Origin: Alphaproteobacteria bacterium
Lineage (GTDB): Bacteria > Pseudomonadota > Alphaproteobacteria > Micropepsales > Micropepsaceae
Assembly (NCBI GenBank): GCA_003451645.1
Contig: DMER01000169.1
Location: forward strand, 1-21,730
Reading direction: 5' to 3'
DNA length: 21,730 nucleotides
In this document: positions 14,319 through 21,709 of the stretch, piece after piece
How positions within the stretch are numbered: position 1 is the first letter of the stretch
Layout of the letters: the number at the start of each line of letters is the position of its first letter
Translations under genes and position numbers: made by a program
The notes under the pieces: model-generated
The model's database searches: none
What the model was told of the DNA's origin: nothing
What the model saw: the letters and a program-made list of their open reading frames with translations, nothing else

Positions 14319-14876
14319 ATGACGATACGAAAAATTGCCCGAATGGGACATCCTGTCCTGCGGCGTCAGGCGAGGGCCGTCGATAACCCCCGCGATCCGG
14401 AATTGCGCCGTTTGGTCAACGACATGATCGAGACCATGATCGACGCCAATGGGGCAGGGCTCGCCGCCCCGCAGGTGCATGAGAGCGTGCGGGTGGTGGT
14501 CTTTCAGGCGCCGGGCGAGCGCGCCGATCCGGGCCTCTCGGCGGAAGAGGCCTTTGATCACACTGCTGACCTGACGGTCCTGATCAATCCGGTCATTGAG
14601 GTCCTGTCGCCTGCGGTCGAAGGCGGTTGGGAGGGATGTTTGTCGGTGCCGGGCTTGCGGGGTTTTGTCGAGCGGCCTGCGCATATCCGCTATTCAGGGA
14701 TCGATTTGGAAGGGCGGACGGTGTCGCGCGTCGCGCGCGGGTTCCACGCCCGGGTCGTGCAGCACGAGTGCGATCATCTGGACGGCATTCTCTATCCGCA
14801 ACGCATGCGCGACTTAAGCAAATTGATCTTTGAATCAGAAGCCCGCCATCTGCGCGCGGAGGAGGACGAGGCATGA
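14319..14876 (+). CDS. def: Peptide deformylase
   Basis: The 185-aa enzyme removes the formyl group from the N-terminal Met of new proteins. All three metal and active-site motifs are present: GAGLAAPQ (45-52), EGCLS (105-109) with metal ligand Cys107, and HECDH (149-153) with His149, Glu150 and His153. So it should be active. ATG 14319 is chosen because MTIRKIARMGHPVLRR is the usual alphaproteobacterial N-terminus; there is no ribosome binding site, and the upstream frame contains no further family sequence. The stop overlaps the COQ9 ATG (ATGA). The insertion FQAPGERADPGLSAEEAFDH in the middle is longer than in some relatives. Confidence 0.95.
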   Translation: MTIRKIARMGHPVLRRQARAVDNPRDPELRRLVNDMIETMIDANGAGLAAPQVHESVRVVVFQAPGERADPGLSAEEAFDHTADLTVLINPVIEVLSPAVEGGWEGCLSVPGLRGFVERPAHIRYSGIDLEGRTVSRVARGFHARVVQHECDHLDGILYPQRMRDLSKLIFESEARHLRAEEDEA

Positions 14877-15532
14877 CCACGCAACGATCTTCATTGGACG
14901 ATTTGCGGGATGAGGTATTGGCTGCCGCTTTGCCGCGCGTGCAATTCTATGGCTTCTCGGCGCGGTTGCTGTCGGAGGCCGCACAAGAGGCAGGAGCCAA
15001 TGCGGCGCAGCTGGCAGCGCTCTATCCGCGCGGGCCTGTCGATATGGTAGTTCAGTATGCGGCCGACTGCGACCGGCAAATGGCGGATCGCATGCAAGCG
15101 GTTGATCTTGCGGCCTTGAAGATCCGCGAGCGGGCAATCTTGGCCATCCGCACACGGATCGACGTGGCCGGGCAATACAAGCTGGCCGAGAAACGCGCGG
15201 CCGCTTTTTTGACTTTTCCTCTGTATGCGGCGGATGCGGTGCAATGTTTGGCCCGGACCTCTGATGCCTTATGGAAGGCGATGGGCGATCAATCAGCGGA
15301 TTTCAGCTACTACACCCGGCGCATGACCATGGGGGCGGTCTATTCGGCCTGCCTGCTCTATTGGTTCACCGATGAGAGCGAGGGTGCGAGCGATACCCAA
15401 GCCTTTATCGAGCGGCGCATTGCGGATGTGATGCAATTCGAAAAGCTTAAGGCGCAAGCATCAAAAGCCGCCAGCGGCTTTCCCAATCCCTTCGCGCTTG
15501 CAGGGCGGTTGCGCTACCCGCGCGCCCGATAA
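14873..15532 (+). CDS. COQ9 family ubiquinone biosynthesis protein
   Basis: The 219-aa protein matches the bacterial COQ9 family: an N-terminal helical TetR-like start (DEVLAAALPRVQFYGFSARLL), the RIDVAGQYKLAEKRAAAFLTFP stretch, and a C-terminal helix-rich part with DFSYYTRR. COQ9 binds lipid and helps COQ7-type hydroxylation in ubiquinone synthesis. GGAGGA lies about 11 bases before the ATG, inside def, and the two genes overlap by four bases, so they are translationally coupled. The strong terminator at 15534-15560 follows almost directly after the stop, which ends the def-COQ9 unit. Confidence 0.88.
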   Translation: MTTQRSSLDDLRDEVLAAALPRVQFYGFSARLLSEAAQEAGANAAQLAALYPRGPVDMVVQYAADCDRQMADRMQAVDLAALKIRERAILAIRTRIDVAGQYKLAEKRAAAFLTFPLYAADAVQCLARTSDALWKAMGDQSADFSYYTRRMTMGAVYSACLLYWFTDESEGASDTQAFIERRIADVMQFEKLKAQASKAASGFPNPFALAGRLRYPRAR

Positions 15533-15533
15533 T

Positions 15534-15560
15534 CTTAGAGCCAAGGTTCTAAGTTTTTTT
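15534..15560 (+). terminator. Intrinsic terminator of the def-COQ9 operon
   Basis: CTTAGAGC (15534-15541) pairs with GTTCTAAG (15546-15553), with one G-U pair, and is followed by seven T (15554-15560). It begins one base after the COQ9 stop. Confidence 0.8.
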
Positions 15561-15563
15561 ATC

Positions 15564-15609
15564 GCAACGGGTCGTCTGGAAACCGCAAGTGCACTTTTCA
15601 GCCCGTTGC
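15564..15609. other. Long hairpin between the COQ9 terminator and the HTH gene
   Basis: GCAACGGG (15564-15571) pairs perfectly with CCCGTTGC (15602-15609). Inside, CTGGAAA (15576-15582) pairs with TTTTCAG (15595-15601), with one G-U pair. It starts right after the stop of the minus-strand HTH gene, so it may mark the 3' end of that mRNA, but no T-tract follows on the minus strand. Confidence 0.5.
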
Positions 15610-15795
15610 TCATGCCTCTTGCCGGTTGGCGTGATCGTTCACGAATTTTTCCAGGTCGATATGGGCCACGCGCCATTCGCGGCCGAATTTGATCGCTCGT
15701 AACTTCTTGTCCCGTATCCAGGTGCGGACAGTGCTTTCCTTTACTTTGAGCGTCTGCGCGGTTTCGTGCACGGTCAGGAGCGGTTTGCTGAGCAT
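15610..15795 (-). CDS. Excisionase-like helix-turn-helix DNA-binding protein
   Basis: The 61-aa protein is a compact MerR/excisionase-type HTH (HTH_17-like): LLTVHETAQTLKVKESTVRTWIRDKKLRAIKFGREWRVAHIDLEKFV. The pattern is helix-turn-helix followed by a winged strand with the usual GREWRV. Such proteins act as DNA-bending factors or small repressors. No integrase or other mobile-element gene is nearby, so a phage role is not supported. AAAGGA lies about nine bases before the ATG. A perfect palindrome, CGGTAT-G-ATACCG (15820-15832), sits in its promoter and may be its own binding site. The gene lies between purK and COQ9, in the same direction as purK. Confidence 0.82.
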   Translation of the reverse strand: MLSKPLLTVHETAQTLKVKESTVRTWIRDKKLRAIKFGREWRVAHIDLEKFVNDHANRQEA

Positions 15796-15812
15796 CTCGC
15801 CACGTCCTTTGG

Positions 15813-15842
15813 CAAATAGCGGTATGATACCGGATATGTCAG
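15813..15842 (-). promoter_or_regulatory. Promoter of the HTH gene with a central palindrome
   Basis: On the minus strand CTGACA (15842-15837) and TATTTG (15818-15813) are 18 bases apart; GCTATT (15820-15815) is an alternative -10 at a spacing of 16. The palindrome CGGTATCATACCG (15832-15820) fills the spacer, a classic position for a repressor operator. A further CCGGAT occurs at both 15830 and 15850 on the plus strand, 20 bases apart. Confidence 0.4.
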
Positions 15843-15885
15843 TTTAACGCCGGATGTGTTGGCTCAGATGCGGCAGGCTGCCGCA

Positions 15886-16953
15886 CTATTCATGCCCCGA
15901 AGTCTTGGGCTTGAGTTCCGTCAAGTGTCCCATCTTGCGGCCGGGGCGGGGGGCGTCTTTTCCATACAGATGGAGCGAGGTATGGGGGCCGAGGGCGCGC
16001 GTGTCCCAGCCTTGGGCGGCCTCGCCCAAGAGATTGGTCATGATGGCATCGCTGTGCCGCTCTGGGGAACCGAGAGGCCAACCCATGACGGCGCGTACAT
16101 GCTGCTCAAATTGGGAGACCGTGCAGGCGTCCTGCGTCCAATGGCCGGAATTGTGCACGCGGGGGGCCAGTTCATTGACCATGAGGCTGCCATCGGCTGC
16201 TTCAAACAGCTCAATGCCCATGACACCCACATAGTCGAGCGCGGACAATATGGCCGCGGCGATGGCAAGCGCTTTGTCCCTTTGCTCCGGGGTTAGCTTG
16301 GCCGGCGCCAGAGAGCGATGCAGGACATGATCCTGGTGCTGATTTTCAACCGGGTCATAGGCGGCAAACTGCCCGTCCAAACCGCGCGCGGCAATCACGG
16401 ACAGTTCCCGCTTGAAGGCCACAAAACCCTCCAGGATCGAGGGCACGCGGTTGAACGTATCAAAGGCTGCGGCAAGGTCCGTACCCTGACGGATCAGGCG
16501 CTGACCCTTGCCGTCATAGCCGAGGCGCCGGGTTTTAAGAACCGCTGGCGGGCCAATCTTGGCCAAAGCTGGGCCCAAGTCAGCCTCGCTCTCAATATTG
16601 TAGAAAGGAGCAGTGGCAATGTCCTGCGCGCGGATAAAGGATTTCTCGTGCCAGCGGTCCTGCGTCACGGCCAACGCACGCGGGTTGGGCCGGACTGGCG
16701 CATGCGCGTTGAGAAGTTCCGCCGTTGCGGCCGGGACATTCTCGAACTCATAGGTGATGGCTGCGACGCTCTGCGCAAAGGCCAGAAGCGCGTCGGTATC
16801 GTCATATGCTGCGCATGTGAAGGCCGCCGCGACCGCCGCAGCGGGGCTGTCCGGCTCCGGCGCATAGATGTGGACAGAGAGGCCGAGCTTGCCAGCCGCA
16901 AGCGCCAGCATGCGCCCCAATTGACCGCCGCCTAGGATCCCCAACATCGCCAT
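15886..16953 (-). CDS. purK: 5-(carboxyamino)imidazole ribonucleotide synthase
   Basis: The 355-aa ATP-grasp enzyme converts AIR plus bicarbonate to N5-CAIR in purine synthesis. It begins with GILGGGQLGRMLALAA, the expected biotin-carboxylase-like N-terminal domain. The middle part carries ATP-grasp elements such as AVLKTRRLGYDGKGQ and ELSVIAARG, and the C-terminal part carries GIELFEAADGS and NELAPRVHNSGHWT. The gene starts three bases after the purE stop and lacks a clear ribosome binding site, so it likely relies on coupling. After its stop there is a perfect hairpin GCGGCA-GGC-TGCCGC (15870-15884) without a T-tract. Confidence 0.95.
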   Translation of the reverse strand: MAMLGILGGGQLGRMLALAAGKLGLSVHIYAPEPDSPAAAVAAAFTCAAYDDTDALLAFAQSVAAITYEFENVPAATAELLNAHAPVRPNPRALAVTQDRWHEKSFIRAQDIATAPFYNIESEADLGPALAKIGPPAVLKTRRLGYDGKGQRLIRQGTDLAAAFDTFNRVPSILEGFVAFKRELSVIAARGLDGQFAAYDPVENQHQDHVLHRSLAPAKLTPEQRDKALAIAAAILSALDYVGVMGIELFEAADGSLMVNELAPRVHNSGHWTQDACTVSQFEQHVRAVMGWPLGSPERHSDAIMTNLLGEAAQGWDTRALGPHTSLHLYGKDAPRPGRKMGHLTELKPKTSGHE

Positions 16954-16956
16954 GGG

Positions 16957-17493
16957 CTAGGTCGCTGCCGCGAGCATGATTGCATGATCATCCGTTATCG
17001 GACTATCGGGCACGTCTGCCGTCTGCCTGGCACGGAACTCGTCCAACGCCCGGGCAACCTTGGCGTCACTCAAGGCGAGGATTGAGGCGCCCAGCAGGGC
17101 TGCGTTAATCGCGCCAGGCTTGCCAATGGCCAGGGTGGCGACAGGCACGCCGCCCGGCATCTGGACGATCGAGAGCAGGCTATCGAGCCCTTGCAACCCT
17201 GTCGCCGCAACAGGTACTCCCAGAACGGGCAAGGGCGTGAGCGCGGCGGTCATACCCGGCAAATGGGCGGCCCCGCCTGCGCCCGCGATGATCACTTTCA
17301 AGCCCCGGCTCTTGGCGGTGCGGGCATAGTCGAAAAGGCGGGCAGGTGTCCGGTGGGCGGAGACCACGCGGGCCTCAAAATCAATGCCTAGGGCGCGCAA
17401 GGTCTCAGCGGCATGGCACATGATGGACCAGTCCGAGCGGCTGCCCATAATGATGCCAATATCGGCCGGGGCTTCGGGGCGCTTCTTGGTCAT
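16957..17493 (-). CDS. purE: N5-carboxyaminoimidazole ribonucleotide mutase
   Basis: The 178-aa protein is class I PurE, which turns N5-CAIR into CAIR, the step after PurK. Visible signatures are [11 protein letters not shown] near the N-terminus, [12 protein letters not shown] with the catalytic His region, [13 protein letters not shown], and the PVLGVPV segment. It comes first in the purE-purK operon. The ATG at 17493 has no strong ribosome binding site. The C-terminus (about 160-178) is a little longer than the core and low in conservation. A divergent promoter region lies between it and the DUF1993 gene (17494-17692). Confidence 0.95.
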   Translation of the reverse strand: MTKKRPEAPADIGIIMGSRSDWSIMCHAAETLRALGIDFEARVVSAHRTPARLFDYARTAKSRGLKVIIAGAGGAAHLPGMTAALTPLPVLGVPVAATGLQGLDSLLSIVQMPGGVPVATLAIGKPGAINAALLGASILALSDAKVARALDEFRARQTADVPDSPITDDHAIMLAAAT

Positions 17494-17692
17494 GATCGCG
17501 TACCATTATTTGGGAGGCGACTGTCGCGCCCGCGTTCCAGGAAGCGGCCCATTATAGGGCGATGATCGGGCGGAGCAAGGTGGGCCGTCAGGGTTCACAC
17601 TTACACAATTTTGTTGGCGCGACCCCGATGCGGGGGGCGGATCAGTCTGCTATGCGTAGGCGATCGTCATCCAAACATAAGGATTTCCAACC

Positions 17693-18199
17693 ATGAGCGA
17701 TGCCTTCCACAAAGCAACCGTGCAGCAAATGGGCGGGATGCTGACCGCCTTAGCCAAGATTTTGGACAAGGTCGAGCAGCATTGCGAGGCCAAGAAAATC
17801 GATCCGTCGGTCCTGCTCAATGCCAGGCTGTTTCCCGATATGTTCGACTTCAAGCGGCAAGTGCAAATGACCGCTGATTTCGCCAAAGGGGCGGCGGGGC
17901 GCCTGTCGGGTCAGGAGCCGCCAGCTTTTGCTGACACCGAAACGACGATCCCTGAACTCAAAGGCCGGATCGCCAAGACGATTGATTATCTTAAGACAAT
18001 TGGGCCCGCCGAATTTGCTGGCGCCATGACGCGTGAGATCACCATCGCGCCGGGCGGGAACAAGATGACGTTCTCAGGTGAGGACTTTGCCAACCGGTTT
18101 TCTCTGCCCAACTTCTACTTCCACATGACCTCGGCCTACGCCATTCTGCGCAAAAATGGGGTCGAGGTTGGCAAGTGGGACTTTATGGGCCGCGCCTAA
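17693..18199 (+). CDS. DUF1993 family protein
   Basis: The 168-aa product matches DUF1993: a helical bundle starting FHKATVQQMGGMLTALAKILDK, then a LLNARLFPDMFDFKRQVQ stretch, the ETTIPELKGRI segment, and the C-terminal FYFHMTSAYAILRKNGVEVGKWDF. The family is DinB-like in fold, and its function is not established to my knowledge. AAGGA lies nine bases upstream of the ATG. It is divergent from purE and has its own terminator at 18221-18252, so it is probably a single-gene unit. Confidence 0.85.
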   Translation: MSDAFHKATVQQMGGMLTALAKILDKVEQHCEAKKIDPSVLLNARLFPDMFDFKRQVQMTADFAKGAAGRLSGQEPPAFADTETTIPELKGRIAKTIDYLKTIGPAEFAGAMTREITIAPGGNKMTFSGEDFANRFSLPNFYFHMTSAYAILRKNGVEVGKWDFMGRA

Positions 18200-18220
18200 C
18201 GGTTCGAAACTGATGGCGAT

Positions 18221-18252
18221 GCGGCCCCGAGTTACCGGGGCCGCTTTGCTTT
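18221..18252 (+). terminator. Intrinsic terminator of the DUF1993 gene
   Basis: GCGGCCCCG (18221-18229) pairs perfectly with CGGGGCCGC (18236-18244) around AGTTAC, followed by TTTGCTTT. The T-tract favours the plus strand. The minus-strand acyl-CoA synthetase ends at 18251, so the same hairpin also sits just downstream of that gene. Confidence 0.8.
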
Positions 18253-19984
18253 AAGCGCCAAATAACGACCGCAAATCCTTTTTGAGAATCTTGCCATTGG
18301 GGTTGCGCGGCAGCGTCTCGGGCATGAACTGGATTTGCACGGGGACCTTGAAGGCCGCGATCTTGGCCGCCACATGGGCCCGCAGTTCCGCTTCACTCGC
18401 GTGCTGGCCAGGCTTGAGGTGAACGACAGCCACCGGCTCCTCGCCCAATGTCATATGCGGTTTGCCCACCACCGCCGCATCCATCACAGCCGGATGGTCA
18501 TAGAGCGCGTTCTCGACTTCGACGCAGTAGATGTTCTCACCGCCGCGGATGAGCATGTCCTTGGCGCGGTCCACGATGTAGATGAAACCTTCCTCGTCGA
18601 TGCGCGCGAGATCACCGGTTTTCACCCAGCCATCGACAAAGGTTTCGGCGGTGGCTTCCGGCTTGTTCCAATAGCCGCGCACAACGATGGGCCCTTTGTA
18701 CCACAATTCACCGACCTCGTTGAGGCCGAGTTCTTTGCCGTCCGGTCCCATGATCTTGGCCTCGCCCGACGGGGCGGGCACGCCGCAGGAGGAGGGCTTG
18801 CGCTCGTAATCCTCGCGCGTGTTGGACACCGCGGTTGCCGAGGTCTCGGTCATGCCCCAGCCCTGGCCCACTTGCAGCTTGGGGAATTTCTCCTTCATGC
18901 GCCGGACGAGTTCCGGGGCGCTCGGCGCGCCGCCATAGGAGATGGTGTCGAGCGAGGAGAGGTCAAATTCTTGCAGCCGAGGATGCTCGATGATTTGCCA
19001 AGCGATGGTGGGGACGCCGCCCGCATTGGTCACCTTCTCGCGCTGGATCAGCTCCAGCGCTTGGTCCGCATCCCATTTGCGCTGCATGACCAGCTTGCCG
19101 CCACCCATGACGTTGGGGATCATCACGGCAAAACAGCCCGTGGCATGAAAGAGCGGCACCGAAAGTAGCACGCCACGCTGAGGCGCTGAGGGATCAGGCT
19201 GAGGCGGGATCTCACCGCGGCGGAGGAACCCGCGCGCTTGGGCACACAGAGCGTTGAAAATGTTGGAGACAATGTTGCGATGGGAGATCACCGCGCCCTT
19301 GGGCTTTCCGGTGGTGCCTGACGTATAAAAGATCGTGCAGTCGTCATCGGGAGCCATTTGGACCACGGGCAATGCTGCGTCGGGCAAATGGGTCCAGGCG
19401 TTGGGGATGCCAATGACGTCCTCAAGTTTTGCAATGCGCGCCTCCGTCTGCGGCTCGCTCGCGCGCGTCACATAGATTTTCTTGAGGTTGGGCAGCGCGG
19501 AGAGGTGATCCTTCAGCCGCTCCAGGCGCTCACCATCGACAAAGGCAAAGGTACTGCCAGAGTCCGAGAGGCCGTACTCCAATTCGTGACCGGTCCACCA
19601 GGCATTGAGCGGGGTCACAATGGCGCCAACCAGGGCGGAGGCCCAAAACGCCACGACCCACTCCGGCAGATTGCGCATGATGATGGCGACCCGGTCGCCC
19701 TTTTTGATGCCGTCGGCCTGCAATTGAGCGGCGAGCTTTGCTACCGCTTTGGCGTGGGCCGCAAAGGTCACGCGGTCCTGATCCAGGACCAGGAAATCAC
19801 GGGTGGCGAAATTGCCGCTCAGCGCAAAGACCTCAGCAAGCGTGGGCGGGGCCAATTTCCAGGTCTTGAAGGTGATCCCGCGGATCGCCTTTTCCTCGAT
19901 GTGGAAAGGCGAGGTTGGCGCGGTGAGGAGCAGATTGTGCGCGTCCGCAATGGACATGGCAGGAAAGGCAATGGGGCTCGTCAT
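18251..19984 (-). CDS. Acyl-CoA synthetase (AMP-forming)
   Basis: The 577-aa protein is a class I adenylate-forming enzyme, likely activating a fatty or other carboxylic acid to its CoA thioester. It has the ATP-binding loop YTSGTTGKPKG (220-230), GWGMTETSA in the middle, then YWNKPEATAETFVDGWVKTGD, the hinge IVDRAKDMLIRGGENIY, and a C-terminal NPNGKILKKDLR with the catalytic lysine. Chain-length preference cannot be told from the sequence. ATG 19984 has a purine-rich AGAGAG directly upstream. An alternative in-frame ATG at 19957 has no better signal. The gene is divergent from the GGDEF gene. Confidence 0.92.
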   Translation of the reverse strand: MTSPIAFPAMSIADAHNLLLTAPTSPFHIEEKAIRGITFKTWKLAPPTLAEVFALSGNFATRDFLVLDQDRVTFAAHAKAVAKLAAQLQADGIKKGDRVAIIMRNLPEWVVAFWASALVGAIVTPLNAWWTGHELEYGLSDSGSTFAFVDGERLERLKDHLSALPNLKKIYVTRASEPQTEARIAKLEDVIGIPNAWTHLPDAALPVVQMAPDDDCTIFYTSGTTGKPKGAVISHRNIVSNIFNALCAQARGFLRRGEIPPQPDPSAPQRGVLLSVPLFHATGCFAVMIPNVMGGGKLVMQRKWDADQALELIQREKVTNAGGVPTIAWQIIEHPRLQEFDLSSLDTISYGGAPSAPELVRRMKEKFPKLQVGQGWGMTETSATAVSNTREDYERKPSSCGVPAPSGEAKIMGPDGKELGLNEVGELWYKGPIVVRGYWNKPEATAETFVDGWVKTGDLARIDEEGFIYIVDRAKDMLIRGGENIYCVEVENALYDHPAVMDAAVVGKPHMTLGEEPVAVVHLKPGQHASEAELRAHVAAKIAAFKVPVQIQFMPETLPRNPNGKILKKDLRSLFGA

Positions 19985-20097
19985 CTCTCTGAAGGTCTTC
20001 CCTAAGCTGTTGTGGTTGGCGTTTATTGGCCGTCATCATGGGCAATCAAAAGGGTGAGTGCCAGCCCAAAGCGCGCGATGCACTTTAATGTTTTGGT

Positions 20098-20122
20098 AGG
20101 CATAGGACAGCATCCTATCCCT
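20098..20122. promoter_or_regulatory. Dyad symmetry upstream of the GGDEF gene
   Basis: ATAGGA (20102-20107) and TCCTAT (20113-20118) form a perfect inverted repeat around CAGCA. The symmetry extends by AGG/CCT (20098-20100 with 20120-20122) past one mismatch. It lies about 40 bases before the GGDEF ATG and could be an operator or a leader hairpin. Confidence 0.4.
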
Positions 20123-20159
20123 GTTACCTGCGCAGAAAGCGGAGACAGGGTGCTTCACA

Positions 20160-20897
20160 ATGAAGGTCACGAGCGAGCGGCCATTGTCTGTGCGCTATAC
20201 ACCGAAAGGTACCGTGGTCAGCACGTCCCGCTCGTTGCAAAGTCAAGCGCCAGCGATTGCCACCGACATGGCGGCCTCGAGCACGTCCATCTTGGGGATC
20301 CCCGACACTGAGCTCACAACGCAAGTTCGCAGCGCGATCATGACGCTCATGGCCGAGGTCGACCGGCTCAGGCAAGAACTTGAACAATCGCGCCGGCGCA
20401 TCGACGCCTTGCAAAGTGAGGCGGACCTGGACGGTCTGCTCGCGATCTTGAACCGGCGGGCTTTTGTGCGAGAGCTCTCGCGTATGATGGCCTTTACCGA
20501 GCGGTATGGCGTACCAGTTTGTTTGCTCTATCTCGACCTGAACGGCTTCAAGTGTATCAATGACGAGCAGGGCCATGCGGCAGGCGATGCGGCCCTCCAA
20601 CATGTGGCGCAAGTTTTGCGGAGCCAAATCCGGGACTCTGATGTCGTTGGGCGGCTGGGCGGTGATGAGTTCGGCATCTTGCTGACCAAAGCCGATCAGA
20701 GCGCCGGCTTGCAAAAGGCGGACGCGCTCAATGCCGCCTTGGCTGCGCAACCCTTCGGATGGAAAGGGCAAATGTTCCTCTTGTCTGTGTCGTATGGCGC
20801 ATATCAGCTGGCGCCAGGCTTAAGTGCTGCGGACGCGCTCTCTGCGGCGGACATGGCGATGTATAGTGCCAAGCGGGCGCGCGCCGTCGCGCGCTGA
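20160..20897 (+). CDS. Diguanylate cyclase (GGDEF domain)
   Basis: The 245-aa protein makes cyclic di-GMP. An unordered N-terminus (1-50) is followed by a predicted coiled coil (about 55-90, with LMAEVDRLRQELEQSRRRI) and a full GGDEF domain (about 90-245). The domain starts DLDGLLAILNRRAF, shows LDLNGFKCIND, and has the catalytic GGDEF at 167-171. An allosteric inhibition site, R158-x-x-D161, lies five residues before it, as in feedback-inhibited cyclases. No membrane segment is seen, so it is cytoplasmic; the coiled coil may drive dimerisation or localisation. It is intact and likely active. The upstream dyad at 20098-20122 may regulate it. No phosphodiesterase is nearby. Confidence 0.92.
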   Translation: MKVTSERPLSVRYTPKGTVVSTSRSLQSQAPAIATDMAASSTSILGIPDTELTTQVRSAIMTLMAEVDRLRQELEQSRRRIDALQSEADLDGLLAILNRRAFVRELSRMMAFTERYGVPVCLLYLDLNGFKCINDEQGHAAGDAALQHVAQVLRSQIRDSDVVGRLGGDEFGILLTKADQSAGLQKADALNAALAAQPFGWKGQMFLLSVSYGAYQLAPGLSAADALSAADMAMYSAKRARAVAR

Positions 20898-20906
20898 GGG
20901 TCCGCT

Positions 20907-21209
20907 TTAGGCAATGATGTCAGGCAGCAATTCGTCTTCGATCTTGGAGATCAGATCGCGCAACGATAATTTTCGTTTCTTCATGCGCGTCAATTGCAGC
21001 TGATCGGGCGATCCAGTTGCCAATAGCGCATCAATGGCCGCGTCCAGATCCCGGTGCTCTTGCCGCAGTTGCGAAAGGCGCGCACGCAAAGTGCGCTCCT
21101 CTTCAGACAAGCCAAGATCATCGCCAACAACCTTCAATAGGTTGGGGCCCTCGACGATCGTCAAGGTTGGCGTGTCGCGGTCAGAATCACCAGTGCGCAT
21201 GAAGGACAT
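20907..21209 (-). CDS. DUF465 (YdcH-type) protein with N-terminal extension
   Basis: The 100-aa product ends in the DUF465 helical hairpin: LSQLRQEHRDLDAAIDALL then RMKKRKLSLRDLISKIEDEL, the family's MKK(R/K)KL step included. The core is about 60 residues, so about 38 residues precede it, more than usual. The start at 21209 has only a weak G-rich upstream stretch; a second ATG at 21200 is possible. The function of the family is not established. It is convergent with the GGDEF gene and divergent from a second DUF465 gene. Confidence 0.85.
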   Translation of the reverse strand: MSFMRTGDSDRDTPTLTIVEGPNLLKVVGDDLGLSEEERTLRARLSQLRQEHRDLDAAIDALLATGSPDQLQLTRMKKRKLSLRDLISKIEDELLPDIIA

Positions 21210-21441
21210 GTATGCAACCCGCTTTCCGGATTGGCTATTTCTTTATTTCTCAACGTAACACAACGGCGCGGCGCGGTCACCCGCTTTGACCGGCCTTGAT
21301 CGCCGTTCAAGCTTCGATTGAGTGTGTCAGACTTTATACTCGGCGTTAACTAAAAATTTTCCATTGGGTGAAGAACCCCCGATGACAGATGTTTGACAAA
21401 GTGCTCTACTTATCTGGCCCTACATCATGGAGGCATACGCA

Positions 21442-21642
21442 ATGGGCTTAGAGTCGCACCTCGTTGAACTCTCCGATAAGCACCGCAAACTGGAAGAAGA
21501 TCTGCACAATGAGCTTCTTCGACCGCATCCGGACGATTTCCGGGTCATGGAATTGAAAAAGCGAAAGTTGCGTATCAAAGAGGAATTGGAGCGGCTCCGA
21601 CATGACGACGACCTCGATATCCCCGTCATGAAGGCGAGCTAG
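21442..21642 (+). CDS. DUF465 (YdcH-type) protein, short form
   Basis: The 66-aa product is almost purely the DUF465 core: HLVELSDKHRKLEEDLHNEL, then VMELKKRKLRIKEELERL, an antiparallel coiled coil. I start at ATG 21442 rather than the in-frame ATG 21427, because GGAGG (21429-21433) lies eight bases before 21442 and would be inside the coding region otherwise. A strong terminator follows at 21674-21709. It is divergent from the 100-aa DUF465 gene across 232 bases, which contain an AT-rich patch (21335-21362) with TATACT but no well-spaced -35. Confidence 0.88.
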   Translation: MGLESHLVELSDKHRKLEEDLHNELLRPHPDDFRVMELKKRKLRIKEELERLRHDDDLDIPVMKAS

Positions 21643-21673
21643 GTTTACCCGCCCTCCGCCGAAATTCATTGAG

Positions 21674-21709
21674 CACCCGGCCCAGACCCTGAGCCGGGTG
21701 TTTTCTTTT
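21674..21709 (+). terminator. Intrinsic terminator of the short DUF465 gene
   Basis: CACCCGGC (21674-21681) pairs perfectly with GCCGGGTG (21693-21700), followed by TTTTCTTTT (21701-21709). Confidence 0.85.

Noticed and set aside
15610..15795. HTH protein as a phage excisionase with an attachment site
   Set aside because: No integrase, tRNA gene or direct-repeat attachment site is present in the window.
18335..20005. Open frames on the plus strand (277 and 215 codons) opposite the acyl-CoA synthetase
   Set aside because: The synthetase has every family motif on the minus strand; these frames have none.
21393..21415. TTGACA before the short DUF465 gene as a promoter -35
   Set aside because: The nearest -10-like sequence (TTATCT, 21410-21415) is only 11 bases away, and nothing suitable lies at 16-18 bases.
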